The translations under genes and the position numbers were made by a program. A DNA stretch of 64,000 nt, taken from positions 106,557-170,556 of the forward strand of contig JBBQWZ010000004.1 of assembly GCA_038210135.1 (NCBI GenBank). The letters run 5' to 3'. The notes below the pieces were generated by a model. It was not told the DNA's origin. It ran no database searches and saw only the letters and a program-made list of their open reading frames with translations. Below, one piece after another: positions 43,802 through 52,802 of this stretch. The first letter of the stretch is position 1; each line of letters begins with the position of its first letter. This stretch comes from JBBQWZ01 sp038210135. Lineage in GTDB: Bacteria > Acidobacteriota > Terriglobia > Bryobacterales > Bryobacteraceae.

Positions 43802-44958
43802 TGAGAATCCTGCACACCGCCGCGTTCTACTATCCCCGAGCCGGCGGCGCGGAGGAAGTAGTTCGCCAACTCTCGGAACGCCTCGTCGTTCGCGGTCACG
43901 ACGTCACCGTCGCCACCAGCACCGTCCCCGAACGAACCTCGTCCTCGCATCACGGAGTGCGGATCGTCCAATTCCCGATTCATGGAGTCCTTGGTCATTC
44001 CGCTCTCGGCATGCGTGGAGGAACCAACGCCTTCCGCGATTTTCTCCGCGCCGGAGATTGGGACGTCGTTCTCAACTACGCCGCCCAGACCTGGCCCACC
44101 GATCTCACCTGCCGCGAACTCACACACCTTCACGCCAAAACCATACTCGCCGCCTGCGGCTATTCCGGCTTGATCGGTGCGCGACGCCTCCTCTACCGGA
44201 ACTACTTCCGCCGCCTGCCCGAATTTCTCCGCCAGTACAGCGCCGTCGTCTATCACTCGAATTCCTACCTCGACAAGGCCTTCGGCGACCGCCACGGGAT
44301 CCAGCACTTCCGCGTGATTCCGAACGCCGTGGATTCGACGGAATTCGCCGCTTCCTCTATCGACTTCCGCCGCCGCTACAAGATCACCACGCCGCACCTG
44401 ATCGTCACCATCGGAAACCATTACTCCAACAAAGGCCACGACCGCGTCCTCGCCGCCTGCGCGGAGCTACGGGACGCGACTCTCGTCATCATCGGCGGAA
44501 AGTCCGCGCCCTGGTTTCGAAGTTGCTATCACGCCTGCCGCGCCGCCGCCCGCCGCGATCCGCGCGTCATCCTTCTCGAAGACGCGCCCCGTTCCCATAC
44601 CGTAGCCGCCTTGCTGGCGGCGGACTTGTTCCTCTCCGGCTCACACATCGAAGCCTTCCCCCTCGTCATCCTCGAAGCCATGGCCAGCCGTACGCCCTGG
44701 ATCGCCTTCCCGGCGGGGAACATCGCGGAACTCCCCGGCGGCATCGTCGTCGATTCCGTCGAACAAATGACCGCCAAAGCCCACCGTCTGTTTACCGATC
44801 CCTCCGCCCGTCAGATCCTGGCTGACGAGGGCCTTTGTGCGCAGCGCGACCACTTCCACTGGGAAGCGATCGTGGATCAGTACGAAGATCTCTACGAAAC
44901 TCTGCTCTCGGGCGGCCAACCCGCCGGGGAAACCTCCGCTCTGCTCTCATGCGAATGA
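43801..44958 (+). CDS. GT4 family glycosyltransferase
   Basis: 385 residues. Opening ILHTAAFYYPRAGGAEEVVRQLSERLVVRGHDVTVATS is typical for GT4. The donor half has FRVIPNAVDSTEF, LIVTIGNHYSNKGHDRVLAACAEL, ADLFLSGSHIEAFPLVILEAMASRTPWIAF and a C-terminal helix. The donor-binding E-x7-E is in SHIEAFPLVILEAMA. Closely spaced between two other transferase genes. Confidence 0.88.
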   Translation: MRILHTAAFYYPRAGGAEEVVRQLSERLVVRGHDVTVATSTVPERTSSSHHGVRIVQFPIHGVLGHSALGMRGGTNAFRDFLRAGDWDVVLNYAAQTWPTDLTCRELTHLHAKTILAACGYSGLIGARRLLYRNYFRRLPEFLRQYSAVVYHSNSYLDKAFGDRHGIQHFRVIPNAVDSTEFAASSIDFRRRYKITTPHLIVTIGNHYSNKGHDRVLAACAELRDATLVIIGGKSAPWFRSCYHACRAAARRDPRVILLEDAPRSHTVAALLAADLFLSGSHIEAFPLVILEAMASRTPWIAFPAGNIAELPGGIVVDSVEQMTAKAHRLFTDPSARQILADEGLCAQRDHFHWEAIVDQYEDLYETLLSGGQPAGETSALLSCE

Positions 44959-44965
44959 CCCAGCC

Positions 44966-46129
44966 ATGAAAATCCTAGCCGTCCAACCCTTCATGGATGG
45001 AATTGGCCATTACGGTACCTACGCCACCCGGCTCTGCGACGACTTCTGCGCGCAAGGTCATCAGGTCACGCTGTGCACCAACACCCCCTCGGACAACCAC
45101 TTCAACCCGCATCCCTTCCGCATCGTCGCGGTGGATTTCGCCGTCCGTCCGTTTGAAGAGGCTCGCGCCGCCCATCCGCTCCGCTGGCTTTCCGCCCGCA
45201 TCCGCGCCAATCTCAAAACCCTGCGCGCGGCTCTTCTGCTTGCCCAGGATTCGGACGTGGTCCAACTGTTCTCCTACGAACTGATCTCGACCGCCATTCT
45301 GTTAGCGCTCTCGCCCCCCGACCGCCCCGTGATTCTCGAAATCGCCGCGCCCAATTTCGATACCTCCAAACACTACGGCTCCTTCGCCGAACGGCTTTGG
45401 CGCCGTCTCCAAAAACGCGCTCTGCAACACCTCGCGCGCCATCACCTGGCCGCCATCAACGTGTACAGCGATTTGCATGCCATCGAGCTGCGCCGTCAAC
45501 TGAGCCTCCCGGATTCATTTCCGATTCAGGTGACCGCCGACTCGCGTCCGCTGGTGACCAGCTCGATTTCGAAAAGCAACGCCCGTCTCCGCCTGGGTCT
45601 ACCCCCGAACGCCACCGTTTATCTCTTTTACGGAACCCTCCGCCGCGATAAAGGCCTGCCGACGCTCCTCGATGCGTTCCGCCAGACGCCCGCCGGCTGC
45701 CATCTCGCGATCGTTGGGAAACCGCTGGACCTCGAACCGCCGGTCACCAGCGATCCCCGCATCACCACGCGTTTCGAATTCATCCCCGACGACGAAACCG
45801 AAATCTACTTCGCCGCCGCCGACGCCCTTGTGCTCCCCTATGAGCCGTTCTATAGCGGCTCTAGCGGACCTCTGTTCGACGCCTGCGCCTACGGCCTTCC
45901 CGTCATCGCCTCCGACGTTTCCGAGATGGGCGAACTCGTTCGAACCTTTACCCTCGGCCTCACAACAGTCGCCGGTAATGTCCAAAGCCTCGCCGACGCC
46001 CTGAGTCGCTTCCACGACTTCACGCCGACGACGCGCGCGCAATTTGCCGTCAACGGGCGCATCTTCCTCGAAAGTACGGGCTCGGTCGCCAACAACTACC
46101 TGAGCCTCTACGAATCTCTAACAAAATAA
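44966..46129 (+). CDS. GT4 family glycosyltransferase
   Basis: 387 residues from ATG 44966. It begins MKILAVQPFMDGIGHYGTYATRLCDDFCAQGHQVTLCTN. The donor domain contains TVYLFYGTLRRDKGLPTLLDAFRQ, FIPDDETEIYFAAADALVLPYEPFYSGSSGPLFDACAYGLPVIASDVSEMG. The donor E motif is replaced by SSGPLFDACAYG, seen in some GT4 subgroups. Frames reaching back to 44837 overlap the preceding gene and have no family similarity. Confidence 0.85.
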   Translation: MKILAVQPFMDGIGHYGTYATRLCDDFCAQGHQVTLCTNTPSDNHFNPHPFRIVAVDFAVRPFEEARAAHPLRWLSARIRANLKTLRAALLLAQDSDVVQLFSYELISTAILLALSPPDRPVILEIAAPNFDTSKHYGSFAERLWRRLQKRALQHLARHHLAAINVYSDLHAIELRRQLSLPDSFPIQVTADSRPLVTSSISKSNARLRLGLPPNATVYLFYGTLRRDKGLPTLLDAFRQTPAGCHLAIVGKPLDLEPPVTSDPRITTRFEFIPDDETEIYFAAADALVLPYEPFYSGSSGPLFDACAYGLPVIASDVSEMGELVRTFTLGLTTVAGNVQSLADALSRFHDFTPTTRAQFAVNGRIFLESTGSVANNYLSLYESLTK

Positions 46130-46135
46130 ATCACC

Positions 46136-47365
46136 ATGTCCGACATCTGGCTCTTCAACCCCTACGGACCCATCCCCGGCGAAGCCTGGCGGGACTACCG
46201 TTTCACGATGATCGGCGAAACTCTCGCCGCCGAAGGCCACCGCGTCATCTGGTGGACTGCCGCTTATTCGCATCACTTTAAGCGGCAGCGCTCGGAATCC
46301 TGGCAAGACATTGAAGTCTCTCGCCAGTTCACCGTCCGCCTGGTTCCGACTCCGGGCTACGTCCATCACATCGGATTCGGCCGTGTTTGGTTCGAACTCG
46401 TCTACGCGATGCGCGCCTTTCGCCGCGCCCGCAAGGAACCGCCTCCGCAAATCATCTTCGCCACCGATCCTCCGCAAGCCGTCGGCCTCCTTGGAGCCGC
46501 CCTCGCCCGGCGTCATCACGCCAAGCTCGTCATCGACGTCATGGACCTGTGGCCCGAGCTGTTCAAAATGGCGGTTCCGAAGCCGCTCCGCAAACTCGCG
46601 CCCATTTTGTTCTGGCCTCTCTACGCCCTCCGCCGCCGTAACTTTCGCCGCGCCGATGCCCTCACCGCACTCTGCGAAACCTACATGAGCGTCGCCCGCG
46701 ACGCCGCCGCCAACACGCCCACCCAAATCATCTACAACGGAATCCGAATGGCCAACATGCACACACAAATCGACAAACCCAAAGCCGTGAAAATCCCGGA
46801 ACGCCGCGAAGGCGAAGTCTGGGCCATCTATGCCGGGACCCTTGGTGTTAACTACGACATCCCCACGCTCCTCGACGCCATGAAGCTTCTGGACCAGAGT
46901 TGCGTGCCGCTCCGCCTGTTCGTCGCCGGCGACGGACCCCTCGCGCAGAAGGTCCGCGGAGCCGCCCGCCGGTCCGACTCGAACGTCACCTATCTTGGAA
47001 AGCTGGCTCCCGACGAGCTCGCCGCCTACTACGCCGAATGCCAGATCGGCATCTGCGCCTATGGGTGCGATTCGAATGTCGCCATGCCTGACAAAGCCTA
47101 CGACTACATGGCTGCCGGACTCGCCATCGTCAACTCGCTCCCCGGCGAGCTCGCCGCGATTCTCGATCAGCAGGACGCCGGCGTCTCCTACGAAGCCGGC
47201 AGCCACTACTCGCTCGCCAGCGTCCTCGATCATCTTGCCTTCCGGCCTCACGAATGCGACCGCTTGGGCGCGAACGCACTCAGCGCCGCCCACCTGTTCG
47301 ATCGCGATAAACAATACGCCAAGCTCCTCGAAGTCGTCTCGCCCTTCGAACAAAACATCGTCTAA
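46136..47365 (+). CDS. GT4 family glycosyltransferase (WbuB/WcaI-like)
   Basis: 409 residues. WLFNPYGPIPGEAWRDYRFTMIGETLAAEGHRVIWWTA and IFATDPPQAVGLLGAALARRHHAKLVIDVMDLWPELF resemble WbuB/WcaI-type GT4 enzymes that often act on FucNAc or related sugars early in a repeat unit. The donor half has VWAIYAGTLGVNYDIPTLLDAM, LAAYYAECQIGICAYGCDSNVAMPDKAYDYMAAGLAIVNSLPGEL. It directly precedes the initiating phosphoglycosyltransferase, fitting an early transfer. Confidence 0.87.
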   Translation: MSDIWLFNPYGPIPGEAWRDYRFTMIGETLAAEGHRVIWWTAAYSHHFKRQRSESWQDIEVSRQFTVRLVPTPGYVHHIGFGRVWFELVYAMRAFRRARKEPPPQIIFATDPPQAVGLLGAALARRHHAKLVIDVMDLWPELFKMAVPKPLRKLAPILFWPLYALRRRNFRRADALTALCETYMSVARDAAANTPTQIIYNGIRMANMHTQIDKPKAVKIPERREGEVWAIYAGTLGVNYDIPTLLDAMKLLDQSCVPLRLFVAGDGPLAQKVRGAARRSDSNVTYLGKLAPDELAAYYAECQIGICAYGCDSNVAMPDKAYDYMAAGLAIVNSLPGELAAILDQQDAGVSYEAGSHYSLASVLDHLAFRPHECDRLGANALSAAHLFDRDKQYAKLLEVVSPFEQNIV

Positions 47366-47380
47366 ACGACCCCAGTCCAA

Positions 47381-47977
47381 ATGAAACGCGTCCTCGATCT
47401 TGCCATCGCAATCCCCGCCATCCTGGCCCTGTCGCCGATCCTGCTCGCGCTGGCCATCGCCATCCGCGCCAACTCCAAAGGACCCGCCTTCTTCCGCCAA
47501 CAGCGGCTCGGCCTCGACGCCCGGCCCTTCTCGCTTCTGAAATTTCGCTCCATGACCACCGGCGCACCGGACCTCCGCAATCCCGACGGCTCCGCTTTCT
47601 CCTCCGACGCCGATCCGCGAGTCACCCGGCTTGGCCGCTGGCTCCGCGCCACCAGCCTCGACGAACTTCCTCAACTCCTCAATGTTCTAAAAGGCGATAT
47701 GAGCCTCGTCGGACCCCGGCCCGATCAGGTGGACCAGCTCCGCTTCTATACCAACGAAGAACGCCGTAAGCTCACCGTTCTTCCCGGCCTCACCGGACTC
47801 GCCCAGATCTCCGGCCGCAATTCTATTTCCTGGGCCGACCGCAAAGCTCTCGACCTCCAGTACGTCGAATCCCGCAGCCTCTCACTCGATCTCAAAATTC
47901 TCCTGAAGACCATCCCCTATGTCCTGCTTCGCCGCGATATCCACACCCGCATTCGTCCCTCTGCCCTGGGACAGTGA
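47381..47977 (+). CDS. Initiating phosphoglycosyltransferase (PglC/small WcaJ type)
   Basis: 198 residues, the size of the monotopic PglC class. N-terminal re-entrant helix LDLAIAIPAILALSPILLALAIAI, then PAFFRQQRLGLDARPFSLLKFRSM, the catalytic Asp-Glu dyad in LRATSLDELPQLLNVLKGDMSLVGPRP, and LTVLPGLTGLAQISGRN. It transfers a sugar-1-phosphate from a UDP-sugar to undecaprenyl phosphate, starting the repeat unit. With the acetyltransferase and aminotransferase that follow it resembles the Campylobacter pglC-D-E set, which suggests a bacillosamine- or Fuc4NAc-like first sugar. Overlap with the next gene is 59 bases. Confidence 0.9.
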   Translation: MKRVLDLAIAIPAILALSPILLALAIAIRANSKGPAFFRQQRLGLDARPFSLLKFRSMTTGAPDLRNPDGSAFSSDADPRVTRLGRWLRATSLDELPQLLNVLKGDMSLVGPRPDQVDQLRFYTNEERRKLTVLPGLTGLAQISGRNSISWADRKALDLQYVESRSLSLDLKILLKTIPYVLLRRDIHTRIRPSALGQ

Positions 47978-48662
47978 ACAGTTCGGCTTCCCCGCCGCCC
48001 GTCTCGATTCCCTCCAAGCGGAAACGCCCTCCGGCATCGCCGCGTTGGTCGACTGCGCCAGGTCGCAAGGCGTCCGGCATCTCTCGACGCGCGTCCCGGT
48101 GGACGACCTCCTCACCATCCATTCGCTCGAGTCGAACGGCTTTCATTTGCTCGACGGAATCCAGACCTTTGAGCGCGCCCTCGCCGATCCGTCTCCCGCG
48201 CCCTCGCTCCACGTCCGGCATTACCAGCCGCCGGACCTCGACGCTCTCCTCGACATCGCCCGGACCGCCTACCTCTACGACCGTTTTCACGCCGACTCCG
48301 CCATCACCACCGAACAGGCTGACCGCCTCCACGAAACTTGGGTGCGCAATTCCTGTCTAGGTCTGGCCGCCGACGCCGTCATCGTCGCCGAACACCCGGA
48401 AGCCGGCGATCCGGCATCCTTCGTCACTTGCAAAATCAACCAGCGCATCGGAACCATCGTGCTCGTCGCCACCGCCAAATACGCCCGCGGTCTAGGCCTC
48501 GCCCACGCCGCCACGCTCGGAGCCCTGGCTTACTTCAAAAGCCGCGACTGCACCACCGTCCGCGTCGGGACGCAGCTCCGCAACACCCCCGCCGGACGCC
48601 TGTATCAAGCCTGCGGATTCCGCCTCCAAAGCGTCACCCTCACCTACCGGAAACTTCTATGA
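47919..48662 (+). CDS. GNAT N-acetyltransferase, WecD-like
   Basis: 247 residues. Two-part layout as in WecD (dTDP-fucosamine acetyltransferase): an N-terminal domain starting LPWDSEQFGFPAARLDSL, then a GNAT domain with IGTIVLVATAKYARGLGLAHAATLGALAYFKSRDC (acetyl-CoA loop RGLGLA) and LYQACGFRLQSVTLTYRK. It probably acetylates the 4-amino sugar made by the aminotransferase encoded immediately downstream (ATGA overlap). PseH is a related alternative. The ATG at 47919 gives a long overlap with the transferase gene; a later start cannot be excluded. Confidence 0.83.
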   Translation: MSCFAAISTPAFVPLPWDSEQFGFPAARLDSLQAETPSGIAALVDCARSQGVRHLSTRVPVDDLLTIHSLESNGFHLLDGIQTFERALADPSPAPSLHVRHYQPPDLDALLDIARTAYLYDRFHADSAITTEQADRLHETWVRNSCLGLAADAVIVAEHPEAGDPASFVTCKINQRIGTIVLVATAKYARGLGLAHAATLGALAYFKSRDCTTVRVGTQLRNTPAGRLYQACGFRLQSVTLTYRKLL

Positions 48663-49867
48663 CCACTCTGCCCCTACTCTCCGTTACTGACTGCCAGCCG
48701 CAACCCCAACCAGCGGCCAACGATTGGAGCCCGAAGCGCGCGACCTTTCTGCCTTTCTCCACGCCGTCGATCGGGGAGGAAGAAATAGCCGAAGTGGTCG
48801 ACAGCCTCCGTTCCGGTTGGATCACGACCGGCCCCAAGACCAGGCGTTTCGAAACCGCGTTCGCCGAATACACCGGGGCGAAGCATGCCATCGCCGTCAG
48901 CTCCTGCACCGCCGCGTTGCATTTGTCTCTGGCCGCTCACGACATCGGACCCTGCGACGAAGTGATCGTGCCCACCCTCACCTTCTGTTCCACCGCGAAC
49001 GTCGTCGAGCACCTCGGCGCGAAACCGATTCTCGTCGATGTAGATGACAACGGACTCGTTACCGCCGCCATCCTCGAGCGAGCCATAACGCCCAAAACCC
49101 GCGCCATTCTGCCGGTGCATTACGCCGGGCAATCCGTAGACCTCGACCCCATCCTCGATCTCGCCGCGCGCTACAAGATTCCCGTCATCGAGGACGCCGC
49201 TCACGCCTCTGGAGCCTTCTACAAGGGCCGCAAAATCGGCACCCACGGCCGCGCCGTCTGCTTCTCCTTCTATGCCACCAAGAACATGACCACCGGCGAA
49301 GGCGGCATGATCACCACCAACGACGATGACCTCGCCGCCCGCCTCCGCCTGCTCACGCTGCACGGCATGTCGCGCGATGCGTGGAAACGCTACACCGCCG
49401 CCGGATCCTGGTTCTATGAGGTCGTCGAGCCCGGGTACAAAGACAATATGACCGACATCCAGGCCAGCCTCGGTCTCCATCAACTCGCAAAGCTCGACGG
49501 CTTCATTGATCGCCGCCGCGCCATGGCCGAGCGTTATGCGTTCGCTCTAGGCGATATTCCCGGACTCGTCCTGCCAACCGAAGTTCCGCACAACCGCCAC
49601 ACCTGGCACATCTATCCCGTTCAACTAACCAACTTCGATCGCAGCCTCTTCATCGACGCTCTCAGGGAACGCAACATCGGAGCCAGCGTCCACTTCATCC
49701 CGCTCCACCGGCACCCGTTCTATAGAGACCGCTACGGCCTCCTCACGACTCAATTCCCGATCGCCGAGAAGTTGTACGAAGGCATGGTTTCTCTGCCCAT
49801 GTATCCGAACATGTCCCGCGAAGACGAGACCGACGTCCTCAACTCCGTGCGAGAAATCCTGGCCTGA
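48659..49867 (+). CDS. DegT/DnrJ/EryC1-family aminotransferase (PseC/PglE-like)
   Basis: 402 residues from ATG 48659. FLPFSTPSIGEEEIAEVVDSLRSGWITTGPKTRRFE is the usual family opening; then AIAVSSCTAALHLSL, PVIEDAAHASGAFYKG, catalytic Lys208 in SFYATKNMTTGEGGMI and YKDNMTDIQASLGLHQL. The RSGWITTGP opening is shared with PseC, PglE and ArnB, which aminate UDP-4-keto-6-deoxy sugars. It probably uses the product of the PseB-like dehydratase and feeds the acetyltransferase. It ends the second overlapping gene block; a REP-rich gap follows. Confidence 0.89.
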   Translation: MTTLPLLSVTDCQPQPQPAANDWSPKRATFLPFSTPSIGEEEIAEVVDSLRSGWITTGPKTRRFETAFAEYTGAKHAIAVSSCTAALHLSLAAHDIGPCDEVIVPTLTFCSTANVVEHLGAKPILVDVDDNGLVTAAILERAITPKTRAILPVHYAGQSVDLDPILDLAARYKIPVIEDAAHASGAFYKGRKIGTHGRAVCFSFYATKNMTTGEGGMITTNDDDLAARLRLLTLHGMSRDAWKRYTAAGSWFYEVVEPGYKDNMTDIQASLGLHQLAKLDGFIDRRRAMAERYAFALGDIPGLVLPTEVPHNRHTWHIYPVQLTNFDRSLFIDALRERNIGASVHFIPLHRHPFYRDRYGLLTTQFPIAEKLYEGMVSLPMYPNMSREDETDVLNSVREILA

Positions 49868-49920
49868 CCAGCCACTACTAAGCAGAAAGAGTAAGCCGAA
49901 CCAATCGACGCGCGACCGAA

Positions 49921-50016
49921 CCCCGACCGTACAGTCGAGCTCATCTTAATCGGCTGGAACCCCGACCGTAAGTCGCGCTCATCTAATCGGCTTGAACCCC
50001 GACCGTAAGGGAGGGG
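49921..50016 (+). repeat. Cluster of three REP-like units
   Basis: One perfect hairpin CCCCGACCGTAAGGGAGGGG at 49997-50016 (outer CCCC/GGGG, tandem G-A, GTAA loop) follows two degenerate copies starting at 49921 and 49960. The degenerate copies share the left arm (CCCCGACCGTA) but have a changed right half (GTCGCGCTCATCTAATCGG-like). This fills much of the 285-base gap 49868-50152. Confidence 0.75.
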
Positions 50017-50090
50017 ACCTCCGCCGCCAACGGGACTGATGCTGCACACCAAATATCTAGGCCACGCCGTCGTGGACTACAGGAAAATCC

Positions 50091-50134
50091 CCGCTGCTGG
50101 AGAACTTTTAGGAATCCGATAAACCCAGCAGCGG
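50091..50134 (+). repeat. Perfect 10-bp inverted repeat in leader
   Basis: CCGCTGCTGG (50091-50100) and CCAGCAGCGG (50125-50134) pair perfectly around a 24-base AT-richer loop, 18 bases before the next ATG. No T-run follows, so it is not a simple terminator. It could be a leader structure or an operator. A smaller hairpin CCACG-CCGT-CGTGG lies at 50062-50075. Confidence 0.6.
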
Positions 50135-50152
50135 ACTTGAAAAACAAACACC

Positions 50153-51718
50153 ATGTCCAATCGCGTTTTCCAAAATTTCCGCTTCCGTGAAGCCGCCCCG
50201 CGCATGCTCGCCGACATCATCCTGGTTCAACTCGCCGCGCTGGCCGCGCTCGCCGGAGTCCTTCTTCTCCGCCTGCAGGATGCGCCCGCAATGGCCGCCG
50301 CCACGCTGGTTGGAATTCTCGGGGGCGTCTATCTCCGCGGCTTCCTGCCGTTCACGCCTCTCTTCCCCTTGGTCTTCCTCTACGCCGGGTTGTACACACG
50401 CACGCGGCTCTACGACAAGCGCTTCAAGTGGCGCGCCGTCTGCCAGGCTTCCACGATTGCCGGACTGCTTTTCCTGTTCGCCAACTTTGTTTTCACCCGC
50501 GGCGAAACGCTCCCCCGCAGCGCCGCCGTACTCTTCGTATTGCTCTCCGCCGCTGCGACCATTGGCGCCCGCCGCTTCAAGAATTGGCTGACAGCCTTAG
50601 ATCCCACAGCCTCCCAACGTCGCGCCGAAGAAGCCCGCTTCGCATCCCGCGTCCTCGTCGTTGGTGGCGCGGGCTACATCGGCTCCATGCTGATTCGGAA
50701 ACTTCTCGCCGGCGGACGCCAGGTCCGCGTGCTCGATTCGCTGGTCTACGGCGACGGAGCCATTCGCGATGTCCTCGACCATCCTTGCCTTGAACTCCGC
50801 GTCGGAGACTGCCGCAATATTCAGGATGTCGTCGGTGCCATGAAGGGTGTCGATTCCGTCATCCACCTGGCCGCGATTGTCGGCGATCCGGCTTGCGAGC
50901 AAGACCGCCAGGCCGCCCTCGAAATCAATTATTCCGCCACCCGCATGATGGTCGAGATCGCGAAGGGTCACGGCGTCCGCCGCTTCCTGTTCGCATCCAG
51001 CTGTAGCGTCTACGGAGCCACCGATGCCATCGTGGACGAATCCTCCGCTGCCCTGCCGATTTCTTTATACGGGCAAACTAAAGTCGATTCCGAAGTCGCG
51101 CTCCTCGCCGCCCACGACCAGAATTTTCACCCGGTCGTGCTGCGCCTGGCAACCGTGTTCGGAAACTCCTGGCGTCCCCGCTTTGACCTGGTTGTGAACC
51201 TGCTAACCGCCAAGGCGTTTCAGGAAGGCGTCATCACCATCTTCAACGGCCAGCAGTGGCGTCCCTTCATCCACGTATCGGACGTCGCCGAAGGCTTTAT
51301 CAAAGTTCTCGACGCGCCCGCCGAACTGGTTGGCGGCGAAATCTTCAACCTCGGGGACTCGCGCCTGAATCACACACTCTCCGACATCGCCCAAAAAATC
51401 GGCGTCTTCTTTCCCGGCACCGAAGTCCAGAGTGTCGAGAACGCCGATCGCCGCAACTACCGCGTGTCCTTCGACAAAATTCGTAACTGGATCGGTTACG
51501 AAGCCGAAAAAACGATCGACGACGGAATCCTCGAACTCAAGCAAGCCTTCGAAAGCGGTCAGATTGCCGACTACACCGACGTCTCTTACAACAACCAACG
51601 TTTCTTAAAGGTTTCCGGACAACTCCATCCCAAGGTCGAGCTCGACGTCCACGTGATGGCCGCCTTTGCCCGCGCCCTGCAGCGGGAAGAAGTCCGCGAA
51701 GCCGAGCCTGCGGCCTAA
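50153..51718 (+). CDS. Membrane-anchored extended SDR (epimerase/dehydratase)
   Basis: 521 residues. Residues 15-150 form four membrane helices, similar in layout to the N-terminal anchor of WbpM/PglF/CapD proteins. Unlike those, no separate Rossmann domain intervenes: the SDR begins directly at RVLVVGGAGYIGSMLIRKLLAGG (near residue 165). Further motifs: VIHLAAIVGDPAC, FASSCSVYGATD, LPISLYGQTKVDSE (YxxxK) and LRLATVFGNSWRPRFDLVVN. The SDR is closest to UDP-glucose epimerase or dTDP-glucose dehydratase-like enzymes. A role in sugar-nucleotide conversion at the membrane is inferred. Confidence 0.78.
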   Translation: MSNRVFQNFRFREAAPRMLADIILVQLAALAALAGVLLLRLQDAPAMAAATLVGILGGVYLRGFLPFTPLFPLVFLYAGLYTRTRLYDKRFKWRAVCQASTIAGLLFLFANFVFTRGETLPRSAAVLFVLLSAAATIGARRFKNWLTALDPTASQRRAEEARFASRVLVVGGAGYIGSMLIRKLLAGGRQVRVLDSLVYGDGAIRDVLDHPCLELRVGDCRNIQDVVGAMKGVDSVIHLAAIVGDPACEQDRQAALEINYSATRMMVEIAKGHGVRRFLFASSCSVYGATDAIVDESSAALPISLYGQTKVDSEVALLAAHDQNFHPVVLRLATVFGNSWRPRFDLVVNLLTAKAFQEGVITIFNGQQWRPFIHVSDVAEGFIKVLDAPAELVGGEIFNLGDSRLNHTLSDIAQKIGVFFPGTEVQSVENADRRNYRVSFDKIRNWIGYEAEKTIDDGILELKQAFESGQIADYTDVSYNNQRFLKVSGQLHPKVELDVHVMAAFARALQREEVREAEPAA

Positions 51719-51779
51719 TTCATACGTACTCCGAAAACGCAAAGCACCCAGCCCGGCGATTCCTGATCAAGGTGATGTG

Positions 51780-52802
51780 ATGTTCCTCCTGGCCATAGCC
51801 GCCTTCCGGACCCTGACCATCTCCTACCCGGATCGCTGGCTGGACTGCTTGCTCGCCGCCGCCATTCTGCTGACCGCCGCGCTCACGCGCCGTCTTCCGC
51901 GTCCCAACCTTCCCGTCTGCGCCCTGGCCGGAATCGCTTTCATCGCCACCGTGCAAGTTCTTGCCGGAACCACCATCTACCGCTACGACACCTTCGGCTC
52001 GATTCTCTTTTGGGCCACCCTTGCGGCCGCGTGCTGGGCCGCGCCGCCCCAAAAAGCTCTTAATCTCGCCCTCGCTTTCGCCGCCGCGGTAGCCGTCGCG
52101 GTCCTCGTCCACCCCCTCCCGGACCTCATCGGTCCCTTCCAGAGCCGCAATAACGCCTCTTCTTTCCTGCTCCTCTTCTTTCCGATCGCCTTCCACCGCG
52201 GCCTCACCCAACCCCGTCACCGGACCCTGTCCCTCGGCCTCGCCGCGCTGCTCATCGCCGCCACCTTCGCCACCGGCTCGCGCGCCGGCGCCGCCCTCGG
52301 AACCCTGGAAATCGTCGGACTCCTGCTCCTCTGCCGGCCTTCCCGGCGTGGCATGCTGGCCGCCGCTGGTGTTTTCGCCGTCGCCATCCTCGCCGGCGGC
52401 GCCCTACTCGACCGCTTCGACGAGACCACGCCCTTCGGATTTCGCCCCGCGATTCTCGCGTCCACCGCGCACATGATTCGCGACCGCCCGCTCGCCGGCT
52501 TCGGCCTCGGAACCTTCGAATCCGCCTATCCCGCGTACGCCACCTTCGACACTGGACTGGTCGTCAACTACGCGCACAACGATTGGGCGCAGCTCACCGC
52601 CGAAGGTGGAATCCTCGCCGCGCTCTCTTTCTCTGTCGTGCTCGCCGCCGTACTCCGCACCCTCCGCGGCCAACCCTGGACTCTCGGCCTGCTCGTCTTC
52701 CTCGTACACGCCCTCGTCGATTACCCGTTCGCTCGCGCCGGAACCGCCCTCTGGTTCGCCATCCTGCTCGGCATTGCCTTCAACTCCCGGAGCGAAGCTT
52801 GA
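51780..52802 (+). CDS. O-antigen ligase/polymerase-family membrane protein
   Basis: 340 residues from ATG 51780 (ribosome site AAGGTGAT just upstream). About ten membrane helices. The family signatures are FQSRNNASSFLLLFFPIAFHRGL, the ATFATGSRAGAALG segment, the periplasmic RDRPLAGFGLGTFESAYPAY and NYAHNDWAQLTAEGGILAAL. This is the second such protein in the locus; one may be the polymerase and the other a ligase that attaches polymer to an acceptor. It overlaps the next gene (TTGA). Confidence 0.82.
   Translation: MFLLAIAAFRTLTISYPDRWLDCLLAAAILLTAALTRRLPRPNLPVCALAGIAFIATVQVLAGTTIYRYDTFGSILFWATLAAACWAAPPQKALNLALAFAAAVAVAVLVHPLPDLIGPFQSRNNASSFLLLFFPIAFHRGLTQPRHRTLSLGLAALLIAATFATGSRAGAALGTLEIVGLLLLCRPSRRGMLAAAGVFAVAILAGGALLDRFDETTPFGFRPAILASTAHMIRDRPLAGFGLGTFESAYPAYATFDTGLVVNYAHNDWAQLTAEGGILAALSFSVVLAAVLRTLRGQPWTLGLLVFLVHALVDYPFARAGTALWFAILLGIAFNSRSEA

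Noticed and set aside
46118..47674. 518-codon minus-strand frame
   Set aside because: Covers two well-supported plus-strand genes (GT4 and phosphoglycosyltransferase); shadow only.
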